Origin: Candidatus Melainabacteria bacterium
GTDB taxonomy: Bacteria > Cyanobacteriota > Vampirovibrionia > Obscuribacterales > Obscuribacteraceae
NCBI GenBank assembly: GCA_016209785.1
Contig: JACQVM010000157.1
Location: 1 to 7,435 of the forward strand
DNA length: 7,435 nt
Reading direction: 5' to 3'
Shown here: piece after piece, positions 1 to 7,040 of the stretch
How positions within the stretch are numbered: the stretch's first letter is position 1
Layout: the number at the start of each line of letters is the position of its first letter
The notes under the pieces: model-generated
Database searches by the model: none
What the model saw: only the letters and a program-made list of their open reading frames with translations
Told to the model about the DNA's origin: nothing
Translations under genes and position numbers: made by a program

Positions 1-166
1 CAGCATGCACGCCATACTTACGAGCTATATGTAAAGCCAGTGCCCGCGGATTATTAGATATGACCACATCTACTTTCACGTCAAGCTCACCACTCTTAAC
101 TGCCCGAAGGATAGCCTCCAAGTTAGAGCCTCGACCAGATACCAGAACCGCTATCCTAATTGACAC
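1..166 (-). CDS. purN: Phosphoribosylglycinamide formyltransferase (GAR transformylase 1), N-terminal part, cut by window edge
   Basis: PurN transfers a formyl group from 10-formyltetrahydrofolate to GAR, giving FGAR, the third step of IMP synthesis in the cytoplasm. Only 55 codons are present; the gene runs off the left edge. The visible part begins MSIRIAVLVSGRGSNLEAIL. The GRGSN loop (residues 11-15), which in this family binds the phosphate of GAR, sits directly after the first beta strand. VVISNNP (residues 34-40) matches the second strand and loop of the Rossmann-like fold. The start is a GTG at 166..164; an AAGAGGG ribosome site at 183..177 lies 10 nt upstream, and no other start codon fits. 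The start lies inside the end of purD (16-nt overlap), so translation is probably coupled. The catalytic Asn-His-Asp residues lie outside the window. Identification is firm; whether the gene is intact cannot be seen. Confidence 0.93.
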   Translation of the reverse strand, partial: MSIRIAVLVSGRGSNLEAILRAVKSGELDVKVDVVISNNPRALALHIARKYGVHA

Positions 167-1488
167 GCGTGAGATGCCCTCTTGCCTATGTCTTGGCGAT
201 AATCCATACCAGCAAACGAAATTGCCTTAAGGGCCTGGTAAGCACGCTCTCTTGCTAAATCCATGGAAGAACCTAGTCCAGTTAGAGCCAGAACCCGTCC
301 ACCATTGGTTACAAGTTGTCCGTCCGTCAACTTTGTACCTGCATGATATACAATTACCTCATCTGGCAACGCACCCACCACGATAGGTTCACCACTAGAA
401 ATTCCCTCGGGATAATCTTTAGCACAAGCTACTACACAGCAACTACACAAGCTCGACCACTCTATTTTGACCTTATTTAAAGCACCTTCTGTACAAGCCC
501 AAAGCACTGGCAAAAGATCAGAGGTCATAAGCGGAAGAATTGCTTGTGTCTCTGGGTCTCCAAAGCGAGCGTTAAACTCAAGCACATATGGCTGATACGG
601 TCCTGGTGGAACTTCAGGATTATCATTGGGGCAAGATTGCCGAGTCAACATAAGCCCCACATAAAGAATTCCTTGGTACACCAAATCACCTGCTTCAAGA
701 GCCTGCTGAATTGGCTCAAGCACTTTGCTTTCCACATCCGCTTGGCAATGGCCATAAAACTCGGCAGGTGCATAAGCGCCCATACCACCTGTGTTAGGCC
801 CACGATCGTCACTAAAGCGTTGTTTATGATCCTGGCTAGGTATCAGAGGAACTAACCTGCGTCCATCACAGAAAGCCAGAAGTGAAACTTCCAGACCATG
901 CAGTCTTTCCTCTAGGATGACCTTTTCCCCTGCTTGTCCAAAACGTTGTTTGTGAAAGATGTGTGAAAGGGCCTCAAGAACTTCCTCATCTGTCTGGCAG
1001 ACAAATACCCCTTTTCCAAGCGCCAGCCCATCAACCTTCACCACCCTTGCCCAAGGGCTTTCGGCAACTATCTCTGCACCCATCTCAAAGGAATTACACA
1101 CGGCGTAACGAGCTGTTGGGATACCATGAGCTGACATGAAGTCCTTGGCATATGCTTTACTCCACTCCAGTCGTGAGGACTCCTTAGTAGGACCAAAAAC
1201 TTTTAAACCTTTGTTGCTAAGAAAATCGACAATACCTCCTGCCAATGGATTGTCTGGCCCTACCACAACAAGGTCTATTGCTGAGCCTAAAGCAAACTCA
1301 CACAGTTGTGCAAAGTCCATCACATCTATATTGACATTGCTTACCTTAGGAGTCTTAGCAGTGCCACCATTTCCAGGGGTGCAGTATATGGCCTCAGCAA
1401 GTGGACTTTGTGCTAGCTTCCAGCAAAGCGCATGTTCTCGTCCCCCGCCTCCTATAACAAGCACCTTGATTGGTCGATCCAACTTCAT
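151..1488 (-). CDS. purD: Phosphoribosylamine-glycine ligase (GAR synthetase)
   Basis: PurD joins glycine to phosphoribosylamine with ATP, giving GAR, the second step of IMP synthesis. The protein is 445 aa; the family is usually about 420-430. Recognisable blocks are IGGGGREHAL (residues 12-21, N-terminal PRA-binding domain), FGP (98-100), KVDGLALGKGV (151-161, ATP-grasp), QRFSDDRGPNTGGMGAYAP (223-241, active-site loop) and EFNARFGDPETQ (304-315, metal and ATP binding). The C-terminal domain ends with DYRQDIGKRAS. Between residues 281 and 303 there is a Pro-rich segment roughly 13 residues longer than in E. coli PurD, which largely explains the extra length. The usual Val-Val-Leu-Ala-Ser-Gly strand reads CVVACAKDYPEG (351-362) and follows three nearby cysteines. 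The ATG lies 4 nt after the purC stop. The only ribosome-site candidate, GAGG at 1504..1501, is 12 nt away, so coupling to purC translation is likely. The 3' end overlaps purN. Confidence 0.97.
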   Translation of the reverse strand: MKLDRPIKVLVIGGGGREHALCWKLAQSPLAEAIYCTPGNGGTAKTPKVSNVNIDVMDFAQLCEFALGSAIDLVVVGPDNPLAGGIVDFLSNKGLKVFGPTKESSRLEWSKAYAKDFMSAHGIPTARYAVCNSFEMGAEIVAESPWARVVKVDGLALGKGVFVCQTDEEVLEALSHIFHKQRFGQAGEKVILEERLHGLEVSLLAFCDGRRLVPLIPSQDHKQRFSDDRGPNTGGMGAYAPAEFYGHCQADVESKVLEPIQQALEAGDLVYQGILYVGLMLTRQSCPNDNPEVPPGPYQPYVLEFNARFGDPETQAILPLMTSDLLPVLWACTEGALNKVKIEWSSLCSCCVVACAKDYPEGISSGEPIVVGALPDEVIVYHAGTKLTDGQLVTNGGRVLALTGLGSSMDLARERAYQALKAISFAGMDYRQDIGKRASHACQLG

Positions 1489-1492
1489 TTAC

Positions 1493-2686
1493 TTACATAA
1501 CCTCAGAGACAGCCTGAATAAATTCCTCAAGAGATGGTTGTTGCGCAAACAGGCTTTCGCTCATTATGTGATTAGACAGTACTCCATACAGATTATCAAC
1601 GACAGTTTTAATCTGGCTAGGCAAAGGTTCAGGCTTGGCATTTAGCTGGGTGAGGCATATTGTCTTCCAATCAAGAGTCCCTGTTTGATGAGCCAAACGT
1701 TGGGCTTCTTTTAAAGACTTTTCCCAGGGACTGCCTCTATACACTTGGCGCAGCATTTCCTTGGAAAGACTGTGCCCTTTGTACATCAGACGAAGCTCAT
1801 CTGGTCCAATGCTGTCTGCCAGCATAAGTCCATCTCCGCTTGCAAGAAACTCCAGCTTGCCATCCCATAGCTCAATATTCTTGTGTGCAAAAAGATCATA
1901 TAAAGCTAAGGCTACATCGTAAGTAATTTCAATCATGTTCTCAAATTGGGCTGCTGAAAGGCCTGAGATAAGCAATGCTTCTTGTACACTTAACAGCCTG
2001 TCTTTAGGCTCAAGCTTTGTAAATAGCTCAATCACAGGGTGTTCTAACCACTGACCCGATTGTGGAATTTGCTTAAGCCCCAAAACTCTGGCGTAATCAG
2101 GGTCCTTTTCCAGTCTTGCTGCAAGCGAACTGCCTGGTGGCATGCCAAAGCGGAAGACCACCTCCAGCGGTATTAGCGTACGGCCAGTTTCAGATGGCTT
2201 TGGAGGATAATAAAAGACTGACTGCTCCACAAGCACGCACGGCTCTGGACGGATAACATTTCCTGACAGTACTTGCAGATAGACAGGATCCTTCAACGTG
2301 GCAGCTTGTTGAGTGTTGATTGCCTTTCCAGAACATGCTACCAACCCCTTGCCGTGGTGAGGAGCGCCATGTTGTTCAAGGCCATTTATGTAAGCTCGAT
2401 GAGCCCATCGACACTTGAGCCAACCAGGATCAAACCGCCTTAAGTAATCTGATGACGGAAGCAACTCCCAGGTTTGTCTGTTGCCTAAGAACTCAAAAAA
2501 GAATGCACCCATGGTGACCAGAGCACGCCCTTTGTTTTGAATTGTGTCAGGCATCTTGCCCCAATCAAATATGGAATAGTCATTGGTGTATTCAAACCAG
2601 AGAACATCATTGCTATCTCGGGTCTTCCACACACGTTTAACAGAGCCTTCGTACACCAACGTGAGATTATCCAACTTGGTTGACAT
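1493..2686 (-). CDS. purC: Phosphoribosylaminoimidazole-succinocarboxamide synthase (SAICAR synthetase), long form
   Basis: PurC condenses CAIR with aspartate using ATP to give SAICAR. The family signatures are YEGSVKRVW (residues 12-20, ATP loop), EVVFRFGMPPGSSLAAR (175-191, equivalent to the GS-KR CAIR-binding motif), DGKLEF (275-280) and LADSIGPDELRL (289-300). The C-terminal YRGSPWEKSLKEAQ (316-329) also fits the family. The protein is 397 aa, much longer than E. coli PurC (237 aa) or yeast Ade1 (about 306 aa). The extra length is spread over several segments, including a Trp- and His-rich stretch at 84-112 and a C-terminal extension past 340. The start is placed at the ATG at 2686, just before the first conserved strand. 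A longer open frame from 2767 lies wholly inside the purF end and adds no conserved sequence. AAGGAG at 2705..2700 is 13 nt upstream and AAAGGA at 2693..2688 only 1 nt, so neither is ideal. The start overlaps purF by 20 nt. Confidence 0.92.
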   Translation of the reverse strand: MSTKLDNLTLVYEGSVKRVWKTRDSNDVLWFEYTNDYSIFDWGKMPDTIQNKGRALVTMGAFFFEFLGNRQTWELLPSSDYLRRFDPGWLKCRWAHRAYINGLEQHGAPHHGKGLVACSGKAINTQQAATLKDPVYLQVLSGNVIRPEPCVLVEQSVFYYPPKPSETGRTLIPLEVVFRFGMPPGSSLAARLEKDPDYARVLGLKQIPQSGQWLEHPVIELFTKLEPKDRLLSVQEALLISGLSAAQFENMIEITYDVALALYDLFAHKNIELWDGKLEFLASGDGLMLADSIGPDELRLMYKGHSLSKEMLRQVYRGSPWEKSLKEAQRLAHQTGTLDWKTICLTQLNAKPEPLPSQIKTVVDNLYGVLSNHIMSESLFAQQPSLEEFIQAVSEVM

Positions 2687-4145
2687 GTCCTTTAACGTGC
2701 TCCTTACCAGATATTGCCCTGCGGTCTTCCATTCTACGTGCTTGGAATTCTGCCCCAGAAGAAACATCGGTCGGGTAACATCCCGTCAGGCAGCCTGTGC
2801 ATAGTGATTCTTGCTTAAGGGCTGCCTTAAGTTCTTCCAGACTTTGGTAAACCACCTTATCGGCCCCGAGCTTAGCAGCAATCTCATCTTCATTGTCTCT
2901 GGCGGCAATCAATTCTGCTGGACTTGGGAAGTCAATGCCATAGTAGCAAGGGCTCTTAATGGGCGGACAAGTGGAGACTAAAATAACTTCGGCAGCACCC
3001 GACAATCTCATAAGATCAATAATTTGCGAGGCAGTATTACCGCGAACAATGCTGTCGTCTACAACCAAACAGCGCTTGCCCTTTATCTCCGAGGCTATGG
3101 GAAACAGCTTCTTGCGAATGGCCTCTTGTCTTGCCTGCTGTCCGTCAAGAATAAAAGTGCGGTTGACATACCGGTTCTTAATCAACAACTCACGACATGG
3201 TAATCCTAAAGTCTCAGCAATAGCAATAGCTGCAGCCCGGCTAGTCTCTGGCACTGGTACTACCACATCAGCTTCAATACCAAGATTCTTGATTTTCTCG
3301 GCCAACAACAGCCCAAGTTTAAAACGAGCTTGGTAAACCGAGACATTACCAATCTCAGATTCTACACGCGCAAAATAAACCCATTCAAACATGCACGGTG
3401 AATAAGAGTTTGCCTTAAGAACCTTTCGTTGGAGATTTCCTTGCGCATCAATAAGCACAGCCTCGCCAGGACTAACTTCTAAGGTCTGGCTATATCCTAA
3501 ATACGCAAGCGCTATGGTTTCACTAGCCAAAGCATAAACGGTTCGACCATCCCCATTTTGCTTCTGTCCTAATACCAACGGACGTATCCCGTCAGGATCT
3601 CGAAATCCAAAAAGTCTACCTGTGTCATCCAGTCCCACTACTGCGTAACTGCCAACTAGCTTGTGCATCAAAAACTCAATGCCCTCAAAAAGGCTCTTAT
3701 CAGTAGGTTTTCGATTAGAAAGATAATTTGTCAGCAGCTTGAGAATAAGCTCTGAATCCGAGTCAGTGTGTGGCAAAGCCATTCCGCCACTTGTAGCTAA
3801 TTCATCCTTGAGGGCATACACGTTAACAATATTGCCATTGTGGGCAAGGCTAATGCCTGCTTGATAGTCCAAAAACGGCTGCAGCAAATTAGGATCCTGC
3901 CGTCCTATAGTCGCATAACGTGTATGCCCAAGGGCAACTGTCCCTCTTAGGCTCTTGAACGACCTTTCAGAGAAAATGTTTTCAACTAGCCCACTACCCT
4001 TTTGGAGGTTGAATTGTTTTGTATTGAAATCAACAACGCTGACAATTCCAGCCCCGTCTTGTCCGCGGTGCTGAAGGTTCATTAGCCCTAAAAACACTTC
4101 TTTAGCCGCGTCGGATATTCCAGTAACACCTATCAATCCGCACAT
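2667..4145 (-). CDS. purF: Amidophosphoribosyltransferase (glutamine PRPP amidotransferase), Fe-S type
   Basis: PurF catalyses the committed first step of purine synthesis: PRPP plus glutamine gives phosphoribosylamine. The N-terminal class II glutaminase half begins MCGLIGVTG; Cys2 would be the nucleophile once Met is removed. It continues with NLQHRGQDGAGI (23-34), HTRYATIG (74-81), HNGNI (102-106) and SDSEL (128-132). The phosphoribosyltransferase half carries the PRPP loop VVDDSIVRGNT (361-371). Cys251 (PCMFEWVYFAR), Cys400 (SPCYYGIDF), Cys449 and Cys452 (CTGC) match the four [4Fe-4S] ligands of B. subtilis-type PurF, which E. coli PurF lacks. The length from this start is 492 aa. An in-frame ATG at 4193 would add 16 residues; it is not preferred because Met-Cys-Gly is a standard PurF start, though Fe-S-type enzymes often carry a short cleaved propeptide. 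No strong ribosome site is seen (GAGG is 14 nt away). It is the first gene of the left block; purC overlaps its end. Confidence 0.96.
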   Translation of the reverse strand: MCGLIGVTGISDAAKEVFLGLMNLQHRGQDGAGIVSVVDFNTKQFNLQKGSGLVENIFSERSFKSLRGTVALGHTRYATIGRQDPNLLQPFLDYQAGISLAHNGNIVNVYALKDELATSGGMALPHTDSDSELILKLLTNYLSNRKPTDKSLFEGIEFLMHKLVGSYAVVGLDDTGRLFGFRDPDGIRPLVLGQKQNGDGRTVYALASETIALAYLGYSQTLEVSPGEAVLIDAQGNLQRKVLKANSYSPCMFEWVYFARVESEIGNVSVYQARFKLGLLLAEKIKNLGIEADVVVPVPETSRAAAIAIAETLGLPCRELLIKNRYVNRTFILDGQQARQEAIRKKLFPIASEIKGKRCLVVDDSIVRGNTASQIIDLMRLSGAAEVILVSTCPPIKSPCYYGIDFPSPAELIAARDNEDEIAAKLGADKVVYQSLEELKAALKQESLCTGCLTGCYPTDVSSGAEFQARRMEDRRAISGKEHVKGHVNQVG

Positions 4146-4205
4146 TTCTGAAGTATCTGCCTCGAGGGCCGGCCACACAGTCAGCATACACAAAGTATCT
4201 TTAGA

Positions 4206-4233
4206 TTTGTAGATTACGCGAAAACTTAATCAA
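4206..4233 (-). promoter_or_regulatory. Possible sigma70-like promoter for purFCDN
   Basis: On the minus strand TTGATT (4233..4228, 4 of 6 matches to TTGACA) is followed after 16 bp by TACAAA (4211..4206, 4 of 6 matches to TATAAT). Transcription would begin near 4199, leaving a leader of about 54 nt before the purF ATG at 4145. The position fits the first gene of a divergent operon, but the match is weak and rests on inspection alone. No PurR-type or PurBox-type operator was recognised nearby. Confidence 0.3.
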
Positions 4234-4301
4234 AAGCATCTGCTCCCCACAACCTGCTTTGAGAGCTGCGTTTACATCTGAGCGTTACTGTGCAACCTGT
4301 G

Positions 4302-4329
4302 TTTACTGGACAATAACACATGCAATAAT
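4302..4329 (+). promoter_or_regulatory. Possible sigma70-like promoter for sua5-purE-corA
   Basis: TTTACT (4302-4307, 4 of 6 to the -35 consensus) is followed after 16 bp by AATAAT (4324-4329, 5 of 6 to TATAAT). The expected start of transcription is near 4336, about 32 nt before the sua5 ATG. The element is in the right place for the divergent plus-strand operon. A competing -35-like TGGACA at 4307-4312 has no well-spaced -10 box. Confidence 0.35.
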
Positions 4330-4367
4330 GACTGACTAGAGGTAGCTTTGGATACCTGCCAAGCATA

Positions 4368-5378
4368 ATGTGTTCCTGTGTTGTTGTGAGCATTATTGAA
4401 CAATCTGCCATTAATTTAGCTGTCGAGGCTCTTGCCCGGGGCGAACTTGTTGCTTTCCCTACCGAAACAGTGTATGGCTTAGGCACTGATGCAATGAACG
4501 TAAGTGCTTTGAGGCACTTGTTTGAGGTGAAAGGACGGCCAAGAACTCATCCTGTTATTGTTCACATTGCCAACGTAGATCAGTTGGAGCAATGGGCGTG
4601 TCATGTGCCGCCCAGTGCCTTAAAGCTAGCCGGGGCATTTTGGCCTGGACCGCTTACCTTAATTTTGCCCAAAGCCAAGCATGTACTGGATGAGGTAACT
4701 GGAGGACAGTCAACCGTTGGCATTAGAATACCTAGACACCCTGTAGCACAAGCGCTGCTCAAAGAATTTGGTGGTGGTGTGGCTGCGCCTTCGGCTAATC
4801 GTTTTGGTCGCTTAAGTGCTACTTGTGCCGAGGATGTATGCTCTGAGTTTGGGGATACTATAGCGTACATACTTAACGGCGGACCTTGTCAGGTAGGGAT
4901 AGAATCAACCATTGTTGATTTAAGCAGTGACACCCCCCAAATCCTGCGCCCAGGAATGATTCTCTCCGATGAGATATCATCTGTACTTGGAGAGCCTCTA
5001 ATTTCCCATGAGCATGCTGTGTCCAATACCAGCAAGCTTGTCGTCAGGGCACCAGGAACTTTGCCCAGGCATTATGCACCCAAAACTCCACTCTGCTTAG
5101 TGAGGTCTGAAGGTTTGTACGGCAAAATTGAAGCCTGCAAAGCTTCCGGGCTTACGGTTGCCGTAATGTCCTTTACCAGCGCACCCAGTTCATTTTCCGA
5201 TATTGCATGGATGGTGGCATCTGGCAATCCAGTTGACTTTGCACATAATCTTTATCGAAACTTACGCTTTCTTGACAGACAGTCTTGTGACTACCTGCTG
5301 GTAGAATCAGTGCCAGATGAGAAAGCCTGGAAGGCTATTGCCGATCGTTTAAGGCGGGCATCAGCCCATGGTTTGTAG
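4368..5378 (+). CDS. sua5: L-threonylcarbamoyladenylate synthase, two-domain Sua5 type
   Basis: This cytoplasmic enzyme makes threonylcarbamoyl-AMP from threonine, bicarbonate and ATP, the first step of t6A37 modification of ANN-decoding tRNAs; transfer needs TsaD and partners, which are not in this window. The YrdC domain covers about residues 10-200: FPTETVYGLG (30-39), KGRP (55-58), PGPLTLIL (93-100), VGIRIP (117-122), APSAN (140-144), GIESTIVDL (177-185) and ILRPG (192-196). The linker APGTLPRHYAPKTP (228-241) and a C-terminal Sua5 domain ending KAIADRLRRAS mark it as the long Sua5 form, not the roughly 190-aa TsaC. The length of 336 aa is typical. The start is uncertain: the ATG at 4368 has no ribosome site at normal spacing (AGAGG at 4338-4342 is 25 nt away), and a GTG at 4386 would give a protein six residues shorter. 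purE follows after 19 nt. Confidence 0.95.
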   Translation: MCSCVVVSIIEQSAINLAVEALARGELVAFPTETVYGLGTDAMNVSALRHLFEVKGRPRTHPVIVHIANVDQLEQWACHVPPSALKLAGAFWPGPLTLILPKAKHVLDEVTGGQSTVGIRIPRHPVAQALLKEFGGGVAAPSANRFGRLSATCAEDVCSEFGDTIAYILNGGPCQVGIESTIVDLSSDTPQILRPGMILSDEISSVLGEPLISHEHAVSNTSKLVVRAPGTLPRHYAPKTPLCLVRSEGLYGKIEACKASGLTVAVMSFTSAPSSFSDIAWMVASGNPVDFAHNLYRNLRFLDRQSCDYLLVESVPDEKAWKAIADRLRRASAHGL

Positions 5379-5384
5379 TTAGGC

Positions 5385-5390
5385 AAGGAG
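5385..5390 (+). promoter_or_regulatory. Shine-Dalgarno site of purE
   Basis: AAGGAG lies 7 nt before the GTG at 5398. It is the strongest ribosome site in the window and fixes the purE start at a GTG; there is no ATG start option before the conserved GSKSDW motif other than an internal Met at residue 11. Confidence 0.85.
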
Positions 5391-5397
5391 TTACTCT

Positions 5398-5886
5398 GTG
5401 AGTCATCAACCACTTGTATCGGTAATAATGGGCAGCAAGTCGGATTGGGAAACCATGCGCCATGCCTCTGAAACACTAACAAGTTTTGGCGTTTCCCACG
5501 ATTGTCATGTAATGTCTGCTCATCGTACCCCTGATCTGACGGCTCAATTTGCCAGACAGGCAGAAGAACGAGGCATTGAGGTCATTATTGCTGGCGCAGG
5601 TGGTGCAGCACATTTGCCGGGAGTTATTGCTGCCTGGACATTGCTGCCCGTATTAGGAGTTCCTATGGAAAGCCAAGCTCTAAAAGGATTGGATTCCTTG
5701 TTGTCTATTGTACAAATGCCACAGGGCGTGCCAGTCGGAACCATGGCAATTGGCAAAGCCGGTGCTGTAAACGCAGCTTTGCTGGCTGTTTCTATTTTGA
5801 GCAGTAAGAGTCCTGACTTGCGTGAAAAGCTTAGACAGTTTCGTCAAAATCAAGCAGACAAGATTATATCTGAGAGCGTGCCCTAA
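5398..5886 (+). CDS. purE: N5-carboxyaminoimidazole ribonucleotide mutase, class I PurE
   Basis: PurE rearranges N5-CAIR to CAIR in de novo purine synthesis; its product is the substrate of PurC encoded on the other strand. The 162-aa length is normal for a bacterial PurE. Signatures are [10 protein letters not shown] (residues 11-20, substrate phosphate and ribose binding), MSAHRTP (39-45, His42 being the likely catalytic base equivalent to E. coli His45), [12 protein letters not shown] (64-75), PVLGVPMES (84-92) and [17 protein letters not shown] (97-113). GSKSDW together with [10 protein letters not shown] fits class I (N5-CAIR mutase), not the class II carboxylase. Class I normally works after PurK, and no purK is present here. 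It starts at GTG with a good ribosome site, and its TAA overlaps the corA ATG by one base (TAATG), implying coupled translation. Confidence 0.97.
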   Translation: MSHQPLVSVIMGSKSDWETMRHASETLTSFGVSHDCHVMSAHRTPDLTAQFARQAEERGIEVIIAGAGGAAHLPGVIAAWTLLPVLGVPMESQALKGLDSLLSIVQMPQGVPVGTMAIGKAGAVNAALLAVSILSSKSPDLREKLRQFRQNQADKIISESVP

Positions 5887-6950
5887 TGATATCTTGCTCA
5901 TCAGTGTCACAAGGTTTGCCTGCCAATCCAAGGATTCAAGTTATAGCCTACGGACCTGACTCTATTGAAGAGTCAGCACTGGCTAAACCGGAAGAGCTAA
6001 GGCACCTTTTAAACGAGTGTCCTGTTATCTGGGTAAATGTAGATGGTGTCGGCTATGAAGAGTTGGTAAGCCAGATAGGTGACATGTTTGGCATGCACCA
6101 CTTGGCCGTTGAAGATGTTGTAAACGTTGTTCAGCGGGCTAAAGTTGAGCAATATGAGGAGAATGTTTTTATTGTTGCTCGTATGGTGGTGCTTAAAAAC
6201 AAACTTGAAACCGAGCAGGTAAGTCTATTCCTAGGTAGTAACTTTGTTCTTACGTTCCAAGAAGAAGAACATCCTGGCGATTGTTTTGATCAAGTACGGG
6301 AGAGAATTAGAAAGCATCTTGGCAAAATTAGATCATCAGCATCTGACTACTTAGCATATGCTTTGCTTGATGCTATTGTGGATGGTTACTTCCCAGTGTT
6401 GGAAGGATATGGGGAACGACTGCAAGCACTAGAAGATGAGATTCTAGAACAGCCTACAAAAGATACAGTTGCCAGTGTCCATGAAATTAAACGCAACCTA
6501 CTTACTTTACGTAGAGCAATTTGGCCTATGCGGGATGCTCTTAATACTCTGTACCGTGATCCTATACCTATTATTTGCCATGAAACACGGGTTTATTTGC
6601 GTGATTGCTACGATCACTCCATTAGAATCATAGATTTGTTGGAAACAGATCGCGAGCTTTGTTCGGATCTGATGGACGTGTACTTGTCCAGCGTTAGCAA
6701 TAGGCTAAATGAGGTGATGAAGTGGCTGACCATGATTACAGCTATTTTCATACCACCAACATTTATAGTTGGCGTATACGGCATGAACTTTCATACAGAA
6801 AAATCACCTTGGAATATGCCAGAGTTAGACTGGCATCTTGGTTACCCTTTTGCTTGGCTGCTCATTGTATTAGGAGCATTGCTCATGCCTGTTCTAATGT
6901 GGTGTAAAGGCTGGCTGGAACATCGTCGCCTCAGGGGTGACATCAAGTAA
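5886..6950 (+). CDS. corA: CorA-family magnesium/cobalt transport protein
   Basis: CorA is a pentameric inner-membrane channel for Mg2+ (also Co2+ and Ni2+), gated by cytoplasmic Mg2+. The protein is 354 aa, close to the Thermotoga maritima CorA length. Residues about 1-275 form the cytoplasmic funnel: HHLAVEDVVNVVQRAKVEQY (71-90) is the typical CorA block, and the charged helical stretch around 130-275 matches the long stalk helices. There are two C-terminal membrane helices, about 280-298 and 320-340. Between them are YGMNF (298-302), the GMN selectivity motif, and MPELDW (311-316), the conserved periplasmic loop. The tail KGWLEHRRLR is basic, as expected on the inner face. The ATG shares its A with the purE stop; a weak GAGAG precedes it. 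Mg2+ supply suits ATP-using neighbours, but the link may only be chance operon packing. Confidence 0.96.
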   Translation: MISCSSVSQGLPANPRIQVIAYGPDSIEESALAKPEELRHLLNECPVIWVNVDGVGYEELVSQIGDMFGMHHLAVEDVVNVVQRAKVEQYEENVFIVARMVVLKNKLETEQVSLFLGSNFVLTFQEEEHPGDCFDQVRERIRKHLGKIRSSASDYLAYALLDAIVDGYFPVLEGYGERLQALEDEILEQPTKDTVASVHEIKRNLLTLRRAIWPMRDALNTLYRDPIPIICHETRVYLRDCYDHSIRIIDLLETDRELCSDLMDVYLSSVSNRLNEVMKWLTMITAIFIPPTFIVGVYGMNFHTEKSPWNMPELDWHLGYPFAWLLIVLGALLMPVLMWCKGWLEHRRLRGDIK

Positions 6951-6980
6951 GCATTAGCACAAGCTGGAAGCAACATGTTT

Positions 6981-7011
6981 TGCCGGGAATACTCAAACTG
7001 TGCTCTCGGCA
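6981..7011 (+). other. Hairpin downstream of corA, weak terminator candidate
   Basis: TGCCGGGA (6981-6988) pairs with TCTCGGCA (7004-7011) over 8 bp with one G-U pair and a 15-nt loop, starting 30 nt after the corA stop. There is no run of T after it, so it is not a standard intrinsic terminator; it could still limit 3' decay or read-through. The rest of the 138-bp gap (6951-7088) shows no gene. Confidence 0.3.
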
Positions 7012-7040
7012 GGCAATGCTGTGTATTTCTGGCGGCAGAT

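Noticed and set aside
1136..1645. Plus-strand open frame of 169 codons
   Set aside because: It is antisense to purD and the end of purC, spans their junction, and its translation shows no domain-like pattern. The same holds for plus-strand frames at 544-855, 2583-2804 and 2959-3336.
2687..2767. Earlier ATG giving PurC 27 more N-terminal residues
   Set aside because: The extra stretch lies entirely inside the purF coding end, and the family's first conserved block begins right after the later Met, so 2686 is the better start.
4211..4240. E. coli PurR-like operator around the sequence ACGCGAAAAC
   Set aside because: Only one half resembles the ACGCAAACGTTTGCGT consensus; the other half does not mirror it.
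4226..4486. Minus-strand open frame across the intergenic region into sua5
   Set aside because: It would sit over both candidate promoters and the sua5 start, and its translation is low-complexity without recognisable motifs.
6981..7011. Intrinsic terminator for corA
   Set aside because: The hairpin is real but has a 15-nt loop and no T-run on either strand, so it is listed only as a hairpin.
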